Source: Arthrobacter cavernae (lineage in GTDB: Bacteria; Actinomycetota; Actinomycetes; Actinomycetales; Micrococcaceae). Taken from it: DNA of 64,000 nt. The DNA lies in NCBI RefSeq assembly GCF_017368795.1, contig NZ_JAFNLL010000002.1, positions 310,001-374,000 of the forward strand, in the 5' to 3' direction. Below the pieces are notes generated by a model. It did not search any database. It was not told the DNA's origin and was given only the letters and a program-made list of their open reading frames with translations. Below, in pieces: positions 57,401-64,000 of this stretch; position 1 is the first letter of the stretch; every line of letters begins with the position of its first letter. A program made the translations under genes and the position numbers.

Positions 57401-58626
57401 GCACGTCCATGACGCGCTGGCTGGAACAGCAGGCCGAGGTGCGCGGGCGCCGCGGCCTGGTGCGCACCCCTCTCACCCGGGCCGCAGACGATCAGGCCAT
57501 CGACTTGGCCAGCAACGACTACCTCGGACTGGCCACGGACCCGCGCTTGGCCGAGGCCGCGAGTGAGGCCATCCGGCGCTGGGGCACGGGAGCCACGTCC
57601 TCGCGGCTGGTGGCCGGAACCACGGAGCTGCATCTGGAACTGGAGCACGAACTCGCGCGGCTCACCGGTATGGAGGCGTCGCTGGTGCTCTCCTCCGGAT
57701 ACCTGGCGAACCTGGGCGTCACCACGGCGCTCGGCGGCCCCGGAACGCTGATCGTGGCCGACGAGCACTGCCACGCTTCGCTGATCGACGGTTTCCGGCT
57801 GAGCCGTTCGCGGGTGGAGACCTTCGCGCACAACGAGCCCGCCGACGCCGCGCGGCTGCTTGCTGGCAGAATGCCCAGTGGCCGAATGCTCAGTGGCCGG
57901 AGCGAACCCCGGGCACTGATCGCCGTCGAGTCCATCTACAGCGTGTGGGGCGACGCCGCTCCCCTGCCCGGGCTGCTGGCCTTGGCCGAAGAGCACGACG
58001 CCATGCTGCTGGTGGACGAGGCCCACAGCCTGGGCGTCTCCGGTTCCGGCACATGGCAGGGGCACGGTGCCGTGGCGGGAACCGCGCTCGCCGGGCATCC
58101 GAACGTGGTGCTGACGGCCACCCTGTCCAAGGCCCTGGGCAGCCAGGGCGGCGCCGTGCTCGGTTCCGCCCTGCTCCGCGAGCACCTGGTCAACAGGGCC
58201 CGCAGCTTCATCTTCGATACCGGCCTGGCGCCGGCGTCCGCCGCGGCAGCGTTGGCAGCCGTCCGGATCATCCGTTCGGAACCCTGGCGCCCGGCGGCCG
58301 TCCACGAACACGCTGCCTCACTGGCCAGCGGACTGGCACCGGCGCTCGCACGGCTCGCCACCGCCGTCGGGCACACCGCCGTCGGGCCAGCCGGGGCCTT
58401 CCAAGCGGCCGGCGCCGTCCAGTCCATCCCCATGCCGTCCGCCGCGGCGGCGCTCTCCGCAAGCCAAGCCGCCCACGCAGCTGGCGTTCGCGTGGGTTGC
58501 TTCCGGCCGCCGTCGGTCCCTGACGGCATCTCGCGCCTGCGCCTCACCGCCCGGGCCACCCTCACACCCCGTGAAATCGATCAGGCCTGCGCAACGTTGC
58601 GCGGCATTCTGGAGGAAACATCATGA
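57397..58626 (+). CDS. bioF: 8-amino-7-oxononanoate synthase
   Basis: A PLP enzyme of 409 residues that condenses pimeloyl thioester with alanine. Motifs: DLASNDYLGLATDPRLAEAA, GTGATSSRLVAGTTELHLEL, VDEAHSLGVSGSGTWQGHGA and the PLP lysine in VVLTATLSKALGSQGG. A short insertion with two MPSGRMLSG-like repeats lies near residue 165. It sits between bioA and bioD with four-base overlaps on both sides. It is the entry step that uses the pimeloyl group the neighbouring P450 might provide. Confidence 0.95.
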   Translation: MSTSMTRWLEQQAEVRGRRGLVRTPLTRAADDQAIDLASNDYLGLATDPRLAEAASEAIRRWGTGATSSRLVAGTTELHLELEHELARLTGMEASLVLSSGYLANLGVTTALGGPGTLIVADEHCHASLIDGFRLSRSRVETFAHNEPADAARLLAGRMPSGRMLSGRSEPRALIAVESIYSVWGDAAPLPGLLALAEEHDAMLLVDEAHSLGVSGSGTWQGHGAVAGTALAGHPNVVLTATLSKALGSQGGAVLGSALLREHLVNRARSFIFDTGLAPASAAAALAAVRIIRSEPWRPAAVHEHAASLASGLAPALARLATAVGHTAVGPAGAFQAAGAVQSIPMPSAAAALSASQAAHAAGVRVGCFRPPSVPDGISRLRLTARATLTPREIDQACATLRGILEETS

Positions 58627-59306
58627 GCCTGCCCCGCATCATCCTGGTGACCGGAACGGATACCGGCGTCGGAAAAACGGTCACCGCTGCGGCCTTGGCC
58701 TCGACCCTGCAGTCGCGCGGCCGCTCGGTGGCCGTGTACAAGCCGTGCCAGAGCGGCAACGTGGACGGCGATTCGGACTGTTCGGAAATTGTCCGGCTCG
58801 CCGGCCCGCTCACGGCCGAGGCCGGCGTCGTGCTCGAGGAACCGCTGGCTCCGGTGCCGGCCGCGGCCCTGGACGCCGTGGAGCTCCCGACGCTGGCGGC
58901 ACACGCCGGGCGGATCGGCGAGCTCGCTGAAGAGCATGACCACGTGCTCGTGGAAGGTGCCGGCGGGCTGCTGGTGGAATTGGATCACGACGGCGGAACT
59001 CTTGCTGATCTGGGGATCCTGCTGGGGTCCGGGGCTGCTTTCGCGGTGGTCGGGCGGCCCTCGCTGGGCACCTTGAACCACACCGCGTTGACGCTGGAGG
59101 CCCTGGACCGCCGGGATCTTCCCGTGCTGGGGGTGGTGCTGGGCACCTGGCCGGATAATCCCGGGGAACTGGAGCGCAGCAACCGGGCGACGATCACGTC
59201 CTGGCCTGCGCCGCTGCTCGGCACGCTACCGGCCGGTGCCGCGGCGCTGCCGGTGGAGCGCTTCCGTGAACAGGCGCCCCTATGGCTGAACGGGCTGCCG
59301 GCATGA
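58623..59306 (+). CDS. bioD: ATP-dependent dethiobiotin synthetase
   Basis: A protein of 227 residues that closes the ureido ring of dethiobiotin using CO2 and ATP. The P-loop is VTGTDTGVGKTVTAAALA, followed by VAVYKPCQSG, VLVEGAGGLLVELD and VVGRPSLGTLNHTALTLEAL. All are standard for BioD. The 3' end overlaps the P450 gene by four bases (ATGA), which ties that gene to the biotin operon. Confidence 0.95.
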   Translation: MSLPRIILVTGTDTGVGKTVTAAALASTLQSRGRSVAVYKPCQSGNVDGDSDCSEIVRLAGPLTAEAGVVLEEPLAPVPAAALDAVELPTLAAHAGRIGELAEEHDHVLVEGAGGLLVELDHDGGTLADLGILLGSGAAFAVVGRPSLGTLNHTALTLEALDRRDLPVLGVVLGTWPDNPGELERSNRATITSWPAPLLGTLPAGAAALPVERFREQAPLWLNGLPA

Positions 59307-60520
59307 GCGCGGGGATGGCGGCCGAACTCGGCCTGGAGGCTGGCTTGGACATGGGCCTGGACGCCGGCCCTGGCGAGAGCATCAAGAGCTGCCCGTACAT
59401 GGTGCTCCGTGATCCGGACACCGTCCGCGAGGTGTTGCACCGCCCGGAGGACTTCAGCCCGGCCAATGCGCTCCTCGCCGCGACGCCGTTGTCCGGGCAG
59501 GCGTTGCGTGTGCTGCAACGGGCACGGTTCGCGCTCCCGCCGGTGCTGGCCAGCAACGATACCGATTCGCACGCGGGCATCCGCAAGGTGGTTGCGGGGT
59601 TCTTCACGCCCGCAACGGTGGCCGCCGCGGAGCCGCGCATCCGCCAGATCGCCAGGGACGCTGCGCTGGACGCGGCCCGCGAGCTGGACGCAGCCGGCAC
59701 GGTGGACCTGGTCCAAGCGGTGGCCGCCTATCCCCCGGCCGTGGTGATGCTCGAGCTCCTGGGCTTGCCGGTGCGGGATCTGCCGCAGCTGAAAGCGTGG
59801 AGCCTGGACTCCTTGGAACTGTTCTGGGGCTGGCCCGATGCCGAACGCCAGCTCGAGCTCGCCCACAGCGCCGCCGAGTTCTACGGCTGGCTGCGGGACC
59901 TCGTGCTCGAATCCGTGGACGCCCCCGGGCGGAACCTCTTCAAGTCCCTCGCCGGGCATGGCCTGAGCACCCCGGAAATCTGCTCCATGGGCTACTTCCT
60001 CCTGATCGCCGGCCAGGAAACCACCACCCAGCTGATCAGCACCACGCTGTTCCGCCTGGCCGAGGGCTCCCGCGGCATCGCCTGGACAGAAGCCGCCTCC
60101 GCGAGCAAGGCCCGCGAGCTGGTGCGGCATGTGCTCGCGACGGAATCCTCCGTGCCCACATGGCGGCGTGTTGCGGCCCGGGACACCGTGCTGGACGGGG
60201 AACTGATCCAGGCCGGCGACGAGATCCTGCTGGAACTCACCGGCAACCATGGCTTCCCTTGGGATCCCGGAAACCCCGACGGCGGCGATGCAGCCAGCGC
60301 CGCCGGCGGCGGGGCCAGGCCCACTGCCTACGGACTGGCGTTCGGCTCCGGCATCCACCGCTGCCTCGGTGCGAAACTCGCGGAACTGGAGGCCGCCGTC
60401 GTCGTTCAGGAAACGGCCGCGGCCCTCCCAAGCGTCCGCCTGCGGGACCATCACCCTGAGTGGATCCGCTTACTGTCCTTCCAGGCCCCGCGTACGGTCA
60501 CCGTGGAGCGCGGAAAGTGA
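59303..60520 (+). CDS. Cytochrome P450 in the biotin operon (candidate BioI-like)
   Basis: A P450 of 405 residues. The oxygen-activating I-helix is LLIAGQETTTQLIS, the K-helix ExxR is RELVRHVL, and the heme Cys is in FGSGIHRCLG. The N-terminal proline-rich start usual for P450s is shortened; the conserved part begins at YMVLRDPDTVREVLHRPEDF. ATG 59303 overlaps the bioD TGA, which makes it the last gene of the operon; an upstream frame start is unlikely. In Bacillus, P450 BioI cleaves fatty acyl chains to pimelate, and no other pimeloyl-making gene (bioC, bioH, bioW) is in this operon. The role is inferred from position. Confidence 0.72.
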   Translation: MSAGMAAELGLEAGLDMGLDAGPGESIKSCPYMVLRDPDTVREVLHRPEDFSPANALLAATPLSGQALRVLQRARFALPPVLASNDTDSHAGIRKVVAGFFTPATVAAAEPRIRQIARDAALDAARELDAAGTVDLVQAVAAYPPAVVMLELLGLPVRDLPQLKAWSLDSLELFWGWPDAERQLELAHSAAEFYGWLRDLVLESVDAPGRNLFKSLAGHGLSTPEICSMGYFLLIAGQETTTQLISTTLFRLAEGSRGIAWTEAASASKARELVRHVLATESSVPTWRRVAARDTVLDGELIQAGDEILLELTGNHGFPWDPGNPDGGDAASAAGGGARPTAYGLAFGSGIHRCLGAKLAELEAAVVVQETAAALPSVRLRDHHPEWIRLLSFQAPRTVTVERGK

Positions 60521-60612
60521 GGGAGCGTTCGTCGAAAAGCCCCCAAAAGTGAGAGAGGATCGGCCAGAAACGCCCCAAAGGTGAGAGGGGGTCGCAGGGG
60601 AGGAGCGAATCT
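60517..60612. repeat. Three degenerate 32-bp tandem repeats
   Basis: Units starting GTGAG at 60517, 60549 and 60581 repeat with an exact 32-base period. Units 1 and 2 agree at about 21 of 32 positions (GTGAGrGAG, then CCCCAAA at the end). The first unit contains the P450 stop codon. They lack the flanking spacers expected of a CRISPR array. Confidence 0.6.
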
Positions 60613-60623
60613 AGACTGGATGC

Positions 60624-61064
60624 ATGGGCGAGAGCCGGGACACGCTGACGCCCGAACAGCGCAGCCTGAACATGTCCAAGATCCGGGGCAAGGACACCCA
60701 GCCCGAGTTGTTGGTCCGCCGGCTCCTGCACGCCAAGGGGTATCGGTACCGGCTCCATGGCCAGGCCCGGGGCGGGAACCTGCCGGGGCTCCCTGACCTC
60801 GTGTTCGCGGGCCGGCACAAGGTGATCTTCGTGAACGGATGCTTCTGGCACTTCCACGACTGCACGGTGGGCCAGCACGCCCCCGCGGCCAACGCCGAGT
60901 TCTGGGAGGCCAAACGCACCCGCACCAGGGACCGGGATGCCGAGCAGCGCGCACAGCTCAAGGAGTCCGGCTGGGATGTGCTGACGGTGTGGGAATGCGA
61001 ACTTAAGAACCGTTCGGCCTTGGAAGACCAGCTCACGGAATTCCTGGAACGCGGAGCCACCTAA
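60624..61064 (+). CDS. vsr: Very short patch repair endonuclease (Vsr)
   Basis: A 146-residue mismatch endonuclease. Family motifs are SKIRGKDTQPELLVRRLLHA, LPGLPDLVFAGRHKVIFVNG, CFWHFHDC and LTVWECELKN, with the catalytic Asp in PDLVF and the zinc-site Cys/His. Vsr nicks next to T:G mismatches made by deamination of 5-methylcytosine and normally accompanies a Dcm-type methyltransferase. No methyltransferase gene is in the window. The 3' neighbour is convergent; mcrBC lies 1.5 kb to the right. Confidence 0.92.
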   Translation: MGESRDTLTPEQRSLNMSKIRGKDTQPELLVRRLLHAKGYRYRLHGQARGGNLPGLPDLVFAGRHKVIFVNGCFWHFHDCTVGQHAPAANAEFWEAKRTRTRDRDAEQRAQLKESGWDVLTVWECELKNRSALEDQLTEFLERGAT

Positions 61065-61120
61065 ACCTGAATCCACCGGTGGGTGTCAGGTTCGGGGGTG
61101 ACTAGTGCCGGTACAGGCAG

Positions 61121-61176
61121 AACGACGCCGGCACCTGCAGTTCCGCGGAATTGGAACCTCAGGTGCCGGCGTCGTT
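61121..61176. terminator. Bidirectional terminator with 17-bp stem
   Basis: AACGACGCCGGCACCTG (61121-61137) pairs perfectly with 61160-61176. Inside, after a 2x2 bulge, GTTCC pairs with GGAAC around an 8-base loop. It lies between convergent genes. Confidence 0.85.
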
Positions 61177-61233
61177 GCTGTCGTTTCCCCAAGAAGTCGT
61201 TTCCCCAGGAAATTGTCCCCAGGCAGCGGCGGG

Positions 61234-61965
61234 CTATCCCCTGATGGCGCTGTTGATAAATCCGATGACGATGGCGGTCCACCAGGACACCTGGGAAATG
61301 GTCAGGCAGGCGATGAGCCGAACATGGATGCGCCGAGGCAAGTCCGCGAACCGCGTGCCTTGCGGCATGGCGTGGAGCCGGCGCATGAACGGGATGAGGA
61401 GGATGCCGTTGAGCAGCAGCGCCAGGATGGCTCCCAACTTCAGTTGGGTGATCGGGCTGGTGATGTCCGGGTGGACCAGCGCACCGCTGGCAAGCAGGCC
61501 GGCCATGCCGCCCCAGATGAGCGGTCCGGCGGCGGACTCCAAGCGGCTGGTTTCGTGCAGGCGGCGCCTGCCGGTCAGCCAGAGGAAGCCCACCCAGTCG
61601 AGCAGCAGGATGGCGCCGAAGGACAGGACCAGGGACATGATGTGAATGATGACCGCAAACCGGGAAATCAGTGGATCGACCGTGATTGTCGAGCCGATGG
61701 ACACGGATGCGATCCATGCGGCGGCTACGGCCAGGACCAGGAGCGGTGTGGCAAAGGGCGGAAGCCGGCGCGGGGCAGAGCTAATCGGGGTGGCGGCGTT
61801 GGCGGCGATTCCGCTGGTGGGAACGAGGCCGGATGCGGCCGCGATGACGGGAGCCTGACGGCCCACTGCCCCTGTATTTTTCGCGACGGCGGAAGGATGG
61901 GCCGAGCGCCGGCCGGTACGGACGGTGGCCGCGCGGTGGTGGCCGATGGTTGTGCTTGAAGACAT
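61234..61965 (-). CDS. Membrane protein of unknown function
   Basis: A protein of 243 residues. The N-terminal 70 residues are polar and Ala/Ser/Arg-rich. Four hydrophobic helices follow (LLVLAVAAAWIASVSIGSTI, IIHIMSLVLSFGAILLLDWV, GMAGLLASGALV, LGAILALLLNGILLIPFMRR) and a last one near the end (VSWWTAIVIGFINSAI). No motif is recognised. The ATG at 61965 has GGGAGAGG upstream. It resembles small integral membrane proteins next to redox or heme genes, but nothing nearby supports a role. Confidence 0.65.
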   Translation of the reverse strand: MSSSTTIGHHRAATVRTGRRSAHPSAVAKNTGAVGRQAPVIAAASGLVPTSGIAANAATPISSAPRRLPPFATPLLVLAVAAAWIASVSIGSTITVDPLISRFAVIIHIMSLVLSFGAILLLDWVGFLWLTGRRRLHETSRLESAAGPLIWGGMAGLLASGALVHPDITSPITQLKLGAILALLLNGILLIPFMRRLHAMPQGTRFADLPRRIHVRLIACLTISQVSWWTAIVIGFINSAIRG

Positions 61966-62296
61966 GGCAGAAGCCTCTCCCAATGCCTGCGAGGTGAGCT
62001 GTCGGATTCGGATGGGAGGCACCCGGCCGCACCCCGCCCTGCACGTGCAGGCGTTATGCGGCTTCACCCCAAGACCTGCTCAACAGCAGGTCAAAAGTGG
62101 TTTCCCCGTCTCTGCCGAACGATTGCTATGAACGGATCCCGGGCCGCGGCAGAGTTAGGCAATCAGCTCGGGAGTGCCGGTATCGAAACAACGGGCACCG
62201 GTCAACCATACCCTGAACACCTACACAATGTCACATTTAGGTAACGGCGAACCTGGCACGTACCAAGGCGCCGGCCGAGGATTTCAGGCTAAAACG

Positions 62297-62524
62297 CTAC
62301 GCGACGTCCCGACGCCGGCCGAACACGAAGTAGCTCAGCGGCCCCAGCAAATTGATGAAGCACACCGCCCGCCACACCGCCTTCTTGCCCCGGATCTGTG
62401 CGTCCGGGGTCTTGCTGATGCTGCGTTGCGCGGCTCCCAGCATCGCCATCTGTACGGTGCCGACTGCCATGAAAGTGATGCGTTGCCTGCGGCTCATGTC
62501 GCGCCACGATTTCCTGCCGCCCAT
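62297..62524 (-). CDS. PLDc_N-domain small membrane protein
   Basis: A 75-residue protein that matches the PLDc N-terminal domain: a basic start (GGRKSWRDMSRRQRITFMAV), a first hydrophobic helix (AVGTVQMAMLGAA), a polar loop with RGKKAVWRAVC, and a second helix ending in YFVFGRRR. Proteins with only this domain are common in actinobacteria and may modify membrane properties or phospholipid synthesis. The ATG at 62524 is chosen because GGAGG lies four bases before it; the longer frame has no site. Confidence 0.75.
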   Translation of the reverse strand: MGGRKSWRDMSRRQRITFMAVGTVQMAMLGAAQRSISKTPDAQIRGKKAVWRAVCFINLLGPLSYFVFGRRRDVA

Positions 62525-62596
62525 GGTGCCTCCATCTGCAATAGCGTGCATCTTCAGGCTAGACCTCCGCCGTAGCTGTGGCTATGGAGAGTCCGG

Positions 62597-63868
62597 CTAT
62601 GGACGGGCAGGCTGCTCCCGCGCTTGCCGCACCACGTCGCCCCAGGACTGCTCGGCCAGGTCCGCTACGGCGGCCAGTATCTCCGACGGCGGCCGGGACA
62701 GGTCCAGTGGGTATTCGACGATGTCGATGTCCGTGTTCAGGATGCGCCGCAGCTTCATCTCGCCGGATCCGGCATAGACCAGCCAGGCCGTGGGAACCTG
62801 CAGGGCGGTGCAGTATGCCAGCAATTGGTAGTGGTCCGCGTTGAGCGAGGCCCCGGCATCCGTGGCGGCCTGGTACTTGGAGTCATACACCACCACGGGC
62901 CGGCCGCCGAGGAAATGCACGGCGTCCGGGCGCACGGTGAGGCGGTCGGAATCGCGCACGGCCTCGTTGAGGAGGGCCCCGTACTGCAGCCGGGTCTCCC
63001 CTGGGTGGGCGGCCATGGCCTCGCGCAGGGCCGTGCCCACGAATTGTTCAAAGACCTCCGCCATGTCCACCACGAACGCCGCCGTCTGCTGTTTGCCCTC
63101 GCCGGCCTCGGCCGATGAATTCCGCAGGATCACCTCGGCCAGCCGCAGCACGGCGTGGTAGCGCAGGTTCATCCGGCTGGCCCGCCACGGCGGCAGGGGC
63201 GCGCCGGACTGGAGGCGGGTGACGGCGTCGAGCTTTCCCTTGAGCTGCCGCAGGCGGCTCAGAACGTCGGCCCGGACGCGCGGGACCTGGCTCATGCGTT
63301 CGAGGGCGGCGCGGAGGATCCGGTTTTCCGCGATGTCTTCCGTGAATTCGTCGTACGAGACTTCCAGCGGCACCATCATGCCCGGGCGCCTCGCGATCTG
63401 CTCCGAGATGCGGATGCGGCCCTTGACCGTGCGCAGGGATTCGTCCACGGTGAGGTAGCCCTGCAGCACGCCGCGGCTGAGTGCCCGCTCGGCCAGCTGG
63501 GCCAGGGATTCCGCCAGCGCGCTCCACAGATCCGGGTGCTCCACGGCGGCCACCGAGTCGTCCCGGAAGCCCTGCTCTCCGGCGTAGCTGAGCAGGAACA
63601 ACAACCGGCTCAGGCCCAGGCGGCCCTTGGGGCGGACCTCCAGCTGCACGGTGGGGGTACGGACGGATCCGACCTTGCCGACGGGCTCGATCCGGTACAG
63701 GCCCATGCCCATGGGAGAGACCTTCGCCAGTCCGCTCGAGTTCACGAAGGCGGCGGACTCGGGATCGAGCTTGTCCACCACGCCGCGGGACAACTCGTCC
63801 AGGACGATGTGCCGGCCCACCGTTGGTTGGCGGCCCGGCCGGGGCGGAACGGCCTTAGCGGACCGCAA
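62597..63868 (-). CDS. mcrC: McrC-family component of a modified-cytosine restriction system
   Basis: A 423-residue McrC protein that supplies the nuclease to the McrB GTPase ring. The C-terminal half has a PD-(D/E)XK core (TVRPDAVHF, then VVYDSKYQA) and HYQLLAYCTALQVPTAWLVY. The N-terminal part (VGRHIVLDELSRGVVDKLDP) is the McrC binding region. The start is uncertain: TTG at 63868 overlaps the mcrB stop, while GTG at 63820 gives a shorter N-terminus and neither has a good ribosome site. The gene follows mcrB directly. Confidence 0.85.
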   Translation of the reverse strand: MRSAKAVPPRPGRQPTVGRHIVLDELSRGVVDKLDPESAAFVNSSGLAKVSPMGMGLYRIEPVGKVGSVRTPTVQLEVRPKGRLGLSRLLFLLSYAGEQGFRDDSVAAVEHPDLWSALAESLAQLAERALSRGVLQGYLTVDESLRTVKGRIRISEQIARRPGMMVPLEVSYDEFTEDIAENRILRAALERMSQVPRVRADVLSRLRQLKGKLDAVTRLQSGAPLPPWRASRMNLRYHAVLRLAEVILRNSSAEAGEGKQQTAAFVVDMAEVFEQFVGTALREAMAAHPGETRLQYGALLNEAVRDSDRLTVRPDAVHFLGGRPVVVYDSKYQAATDAGASLNADHYQLLAYCTALQVPTAWLVYAGSGEMKLRRILNTDIDIVEYPLDLSRPPSEILAAVADLAEQSWGDVVRQAREQPARP

Positions 63869-64000
63869 GGCGTCCCAGCAGCTGGTCCAGGCCGAAGCGT
63901 TCCTCCAGCTGCGCCCGGTTCAGCTGCCCGTGGTAGTGCTCCTCCAGGAGCGGCATGAGCTCGTACTTCCAGATCCGGCGCAGCCCGGCCGGGTTCTGGG
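63855..64000 (-). CDS. mcrB: McrB-type AAA protein, 3' end (partial)
   Basis: Only the last 47 codons are inside the window. They read QNPAGLRRIWKYELMPLLEE, HYHGQLNRAQLEERFGLDQL and LGRLAVR before TAA at 63855. RRIWKYELMPLLEEHY is the usual C-terminal end of McrB-like GTPases next to McrC. The rest lies beyond position 64000. It overlaps the McrC frame by 14 bases if McrC starts at TTG 63868. Confidence 0.7.
   Translation of the reverse strand, partial: QNPAGLRRIWKYELMPLLEEHYHGQLNRAQLEERFGLDQLLGRLAVR

Noticed and set aside
60517..60612. CRISPR array
   Set aside because: There are only three units, about two-thirds identical, with no constant repeat or spacer structure, and the first overlaps a stop codon.

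Overview
The window is a high-GC actinobacterial chromosome segment, most likely from a member of the Micrococcaceae close to Arthrobacter, Pseudarthrobacter or Paenarthrobacter. Supporting signs are the GC-rich codon use, a DUF222/HNH endonuclease, a DUF6318 lipoprotein, DUF6308, Ku, PucR- and GAF-type regulators and several apparently leaderless genes. The genus is inferred from gene families only. I saw no rRNA, tRNA or CRISPR array.

Layout. 0-9 kb: a decayed phosphonate-binding-protein fragment, small enzymes, an ArsR-AHSA1 fusion regulator, a serine hydrolase and a rifampin-phosphotransferase-like enzyme. 9-16.6 kb: a PucR regulator faces an operon of acetyltransferase, polar amino-acid ABC transporter, dipeptide-epimerase-like enzyme and M20 hydrolase, probably a scavenging pathway for a modified amino acid or peptide. 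17.5-19.7 kb: a complete IS110 element has split a DUF6308 gene. Its ends can be set exactly, and its left end holds a strongly structured segment that is a candidate bridge RNA. 19.8-25 kb: a DUF6318/PKD secreted pair, adenine deaminase, an MSMEG_6728-family protein and an NCS1 permease. 25.2-31.1 kb: a PucR regulator and the 5-oxoprolinase set pxpA-carrier-biotin carboxylase-pxpB-pxpC.

31.1-33.6 kb is a graveyard of gene pieces (integrase tail, merB tail, kinase tail, DUF1622 tail) around an intact methyltransferase and kinase. 33.7-39.3 kb: the HNH protein, then an RpiR - M20 hydrolase - DUF3100 membrane protein cluster with a near-perfect operator. 39.4-46.7 kb: tex, a CBS protein, a cytosine-deaminase-like enzyme, a RecB-like nuclease lacking the usual helicase half, and ku. 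46.8-54.6 kb: an Old Yellow Enzyme, then a flavin monooxygenase / acetoin reductase / butanediol-type dehydrogenase / unknown membrane protein cluster with a divergent GAF regulator. 54.8-60.5 kb: a tightly overlapping biotin operon bioB-bsaP-bioA-bioF-bioD-cytochrome P450. The P450 is a candidate BioI-like source of pimelate. 60.6-64 kb: Vsr, two small membrane proteins and mcrC with the 3' end of mcrB.

Themes: salvage of cyclic or acylated amino acids (three clusters with hydrolases and transporters), biotin supply alongside a biotin-dependent module, and DNA repair/restriction. The most novel-looking points are the IS110 bridge-RNA candidate with its reconstructed target, the P450 coupled to bioD, the NCS1 permease beside the 5-oxoprolinase cluster, and the helicase-less nuclease next to ku.
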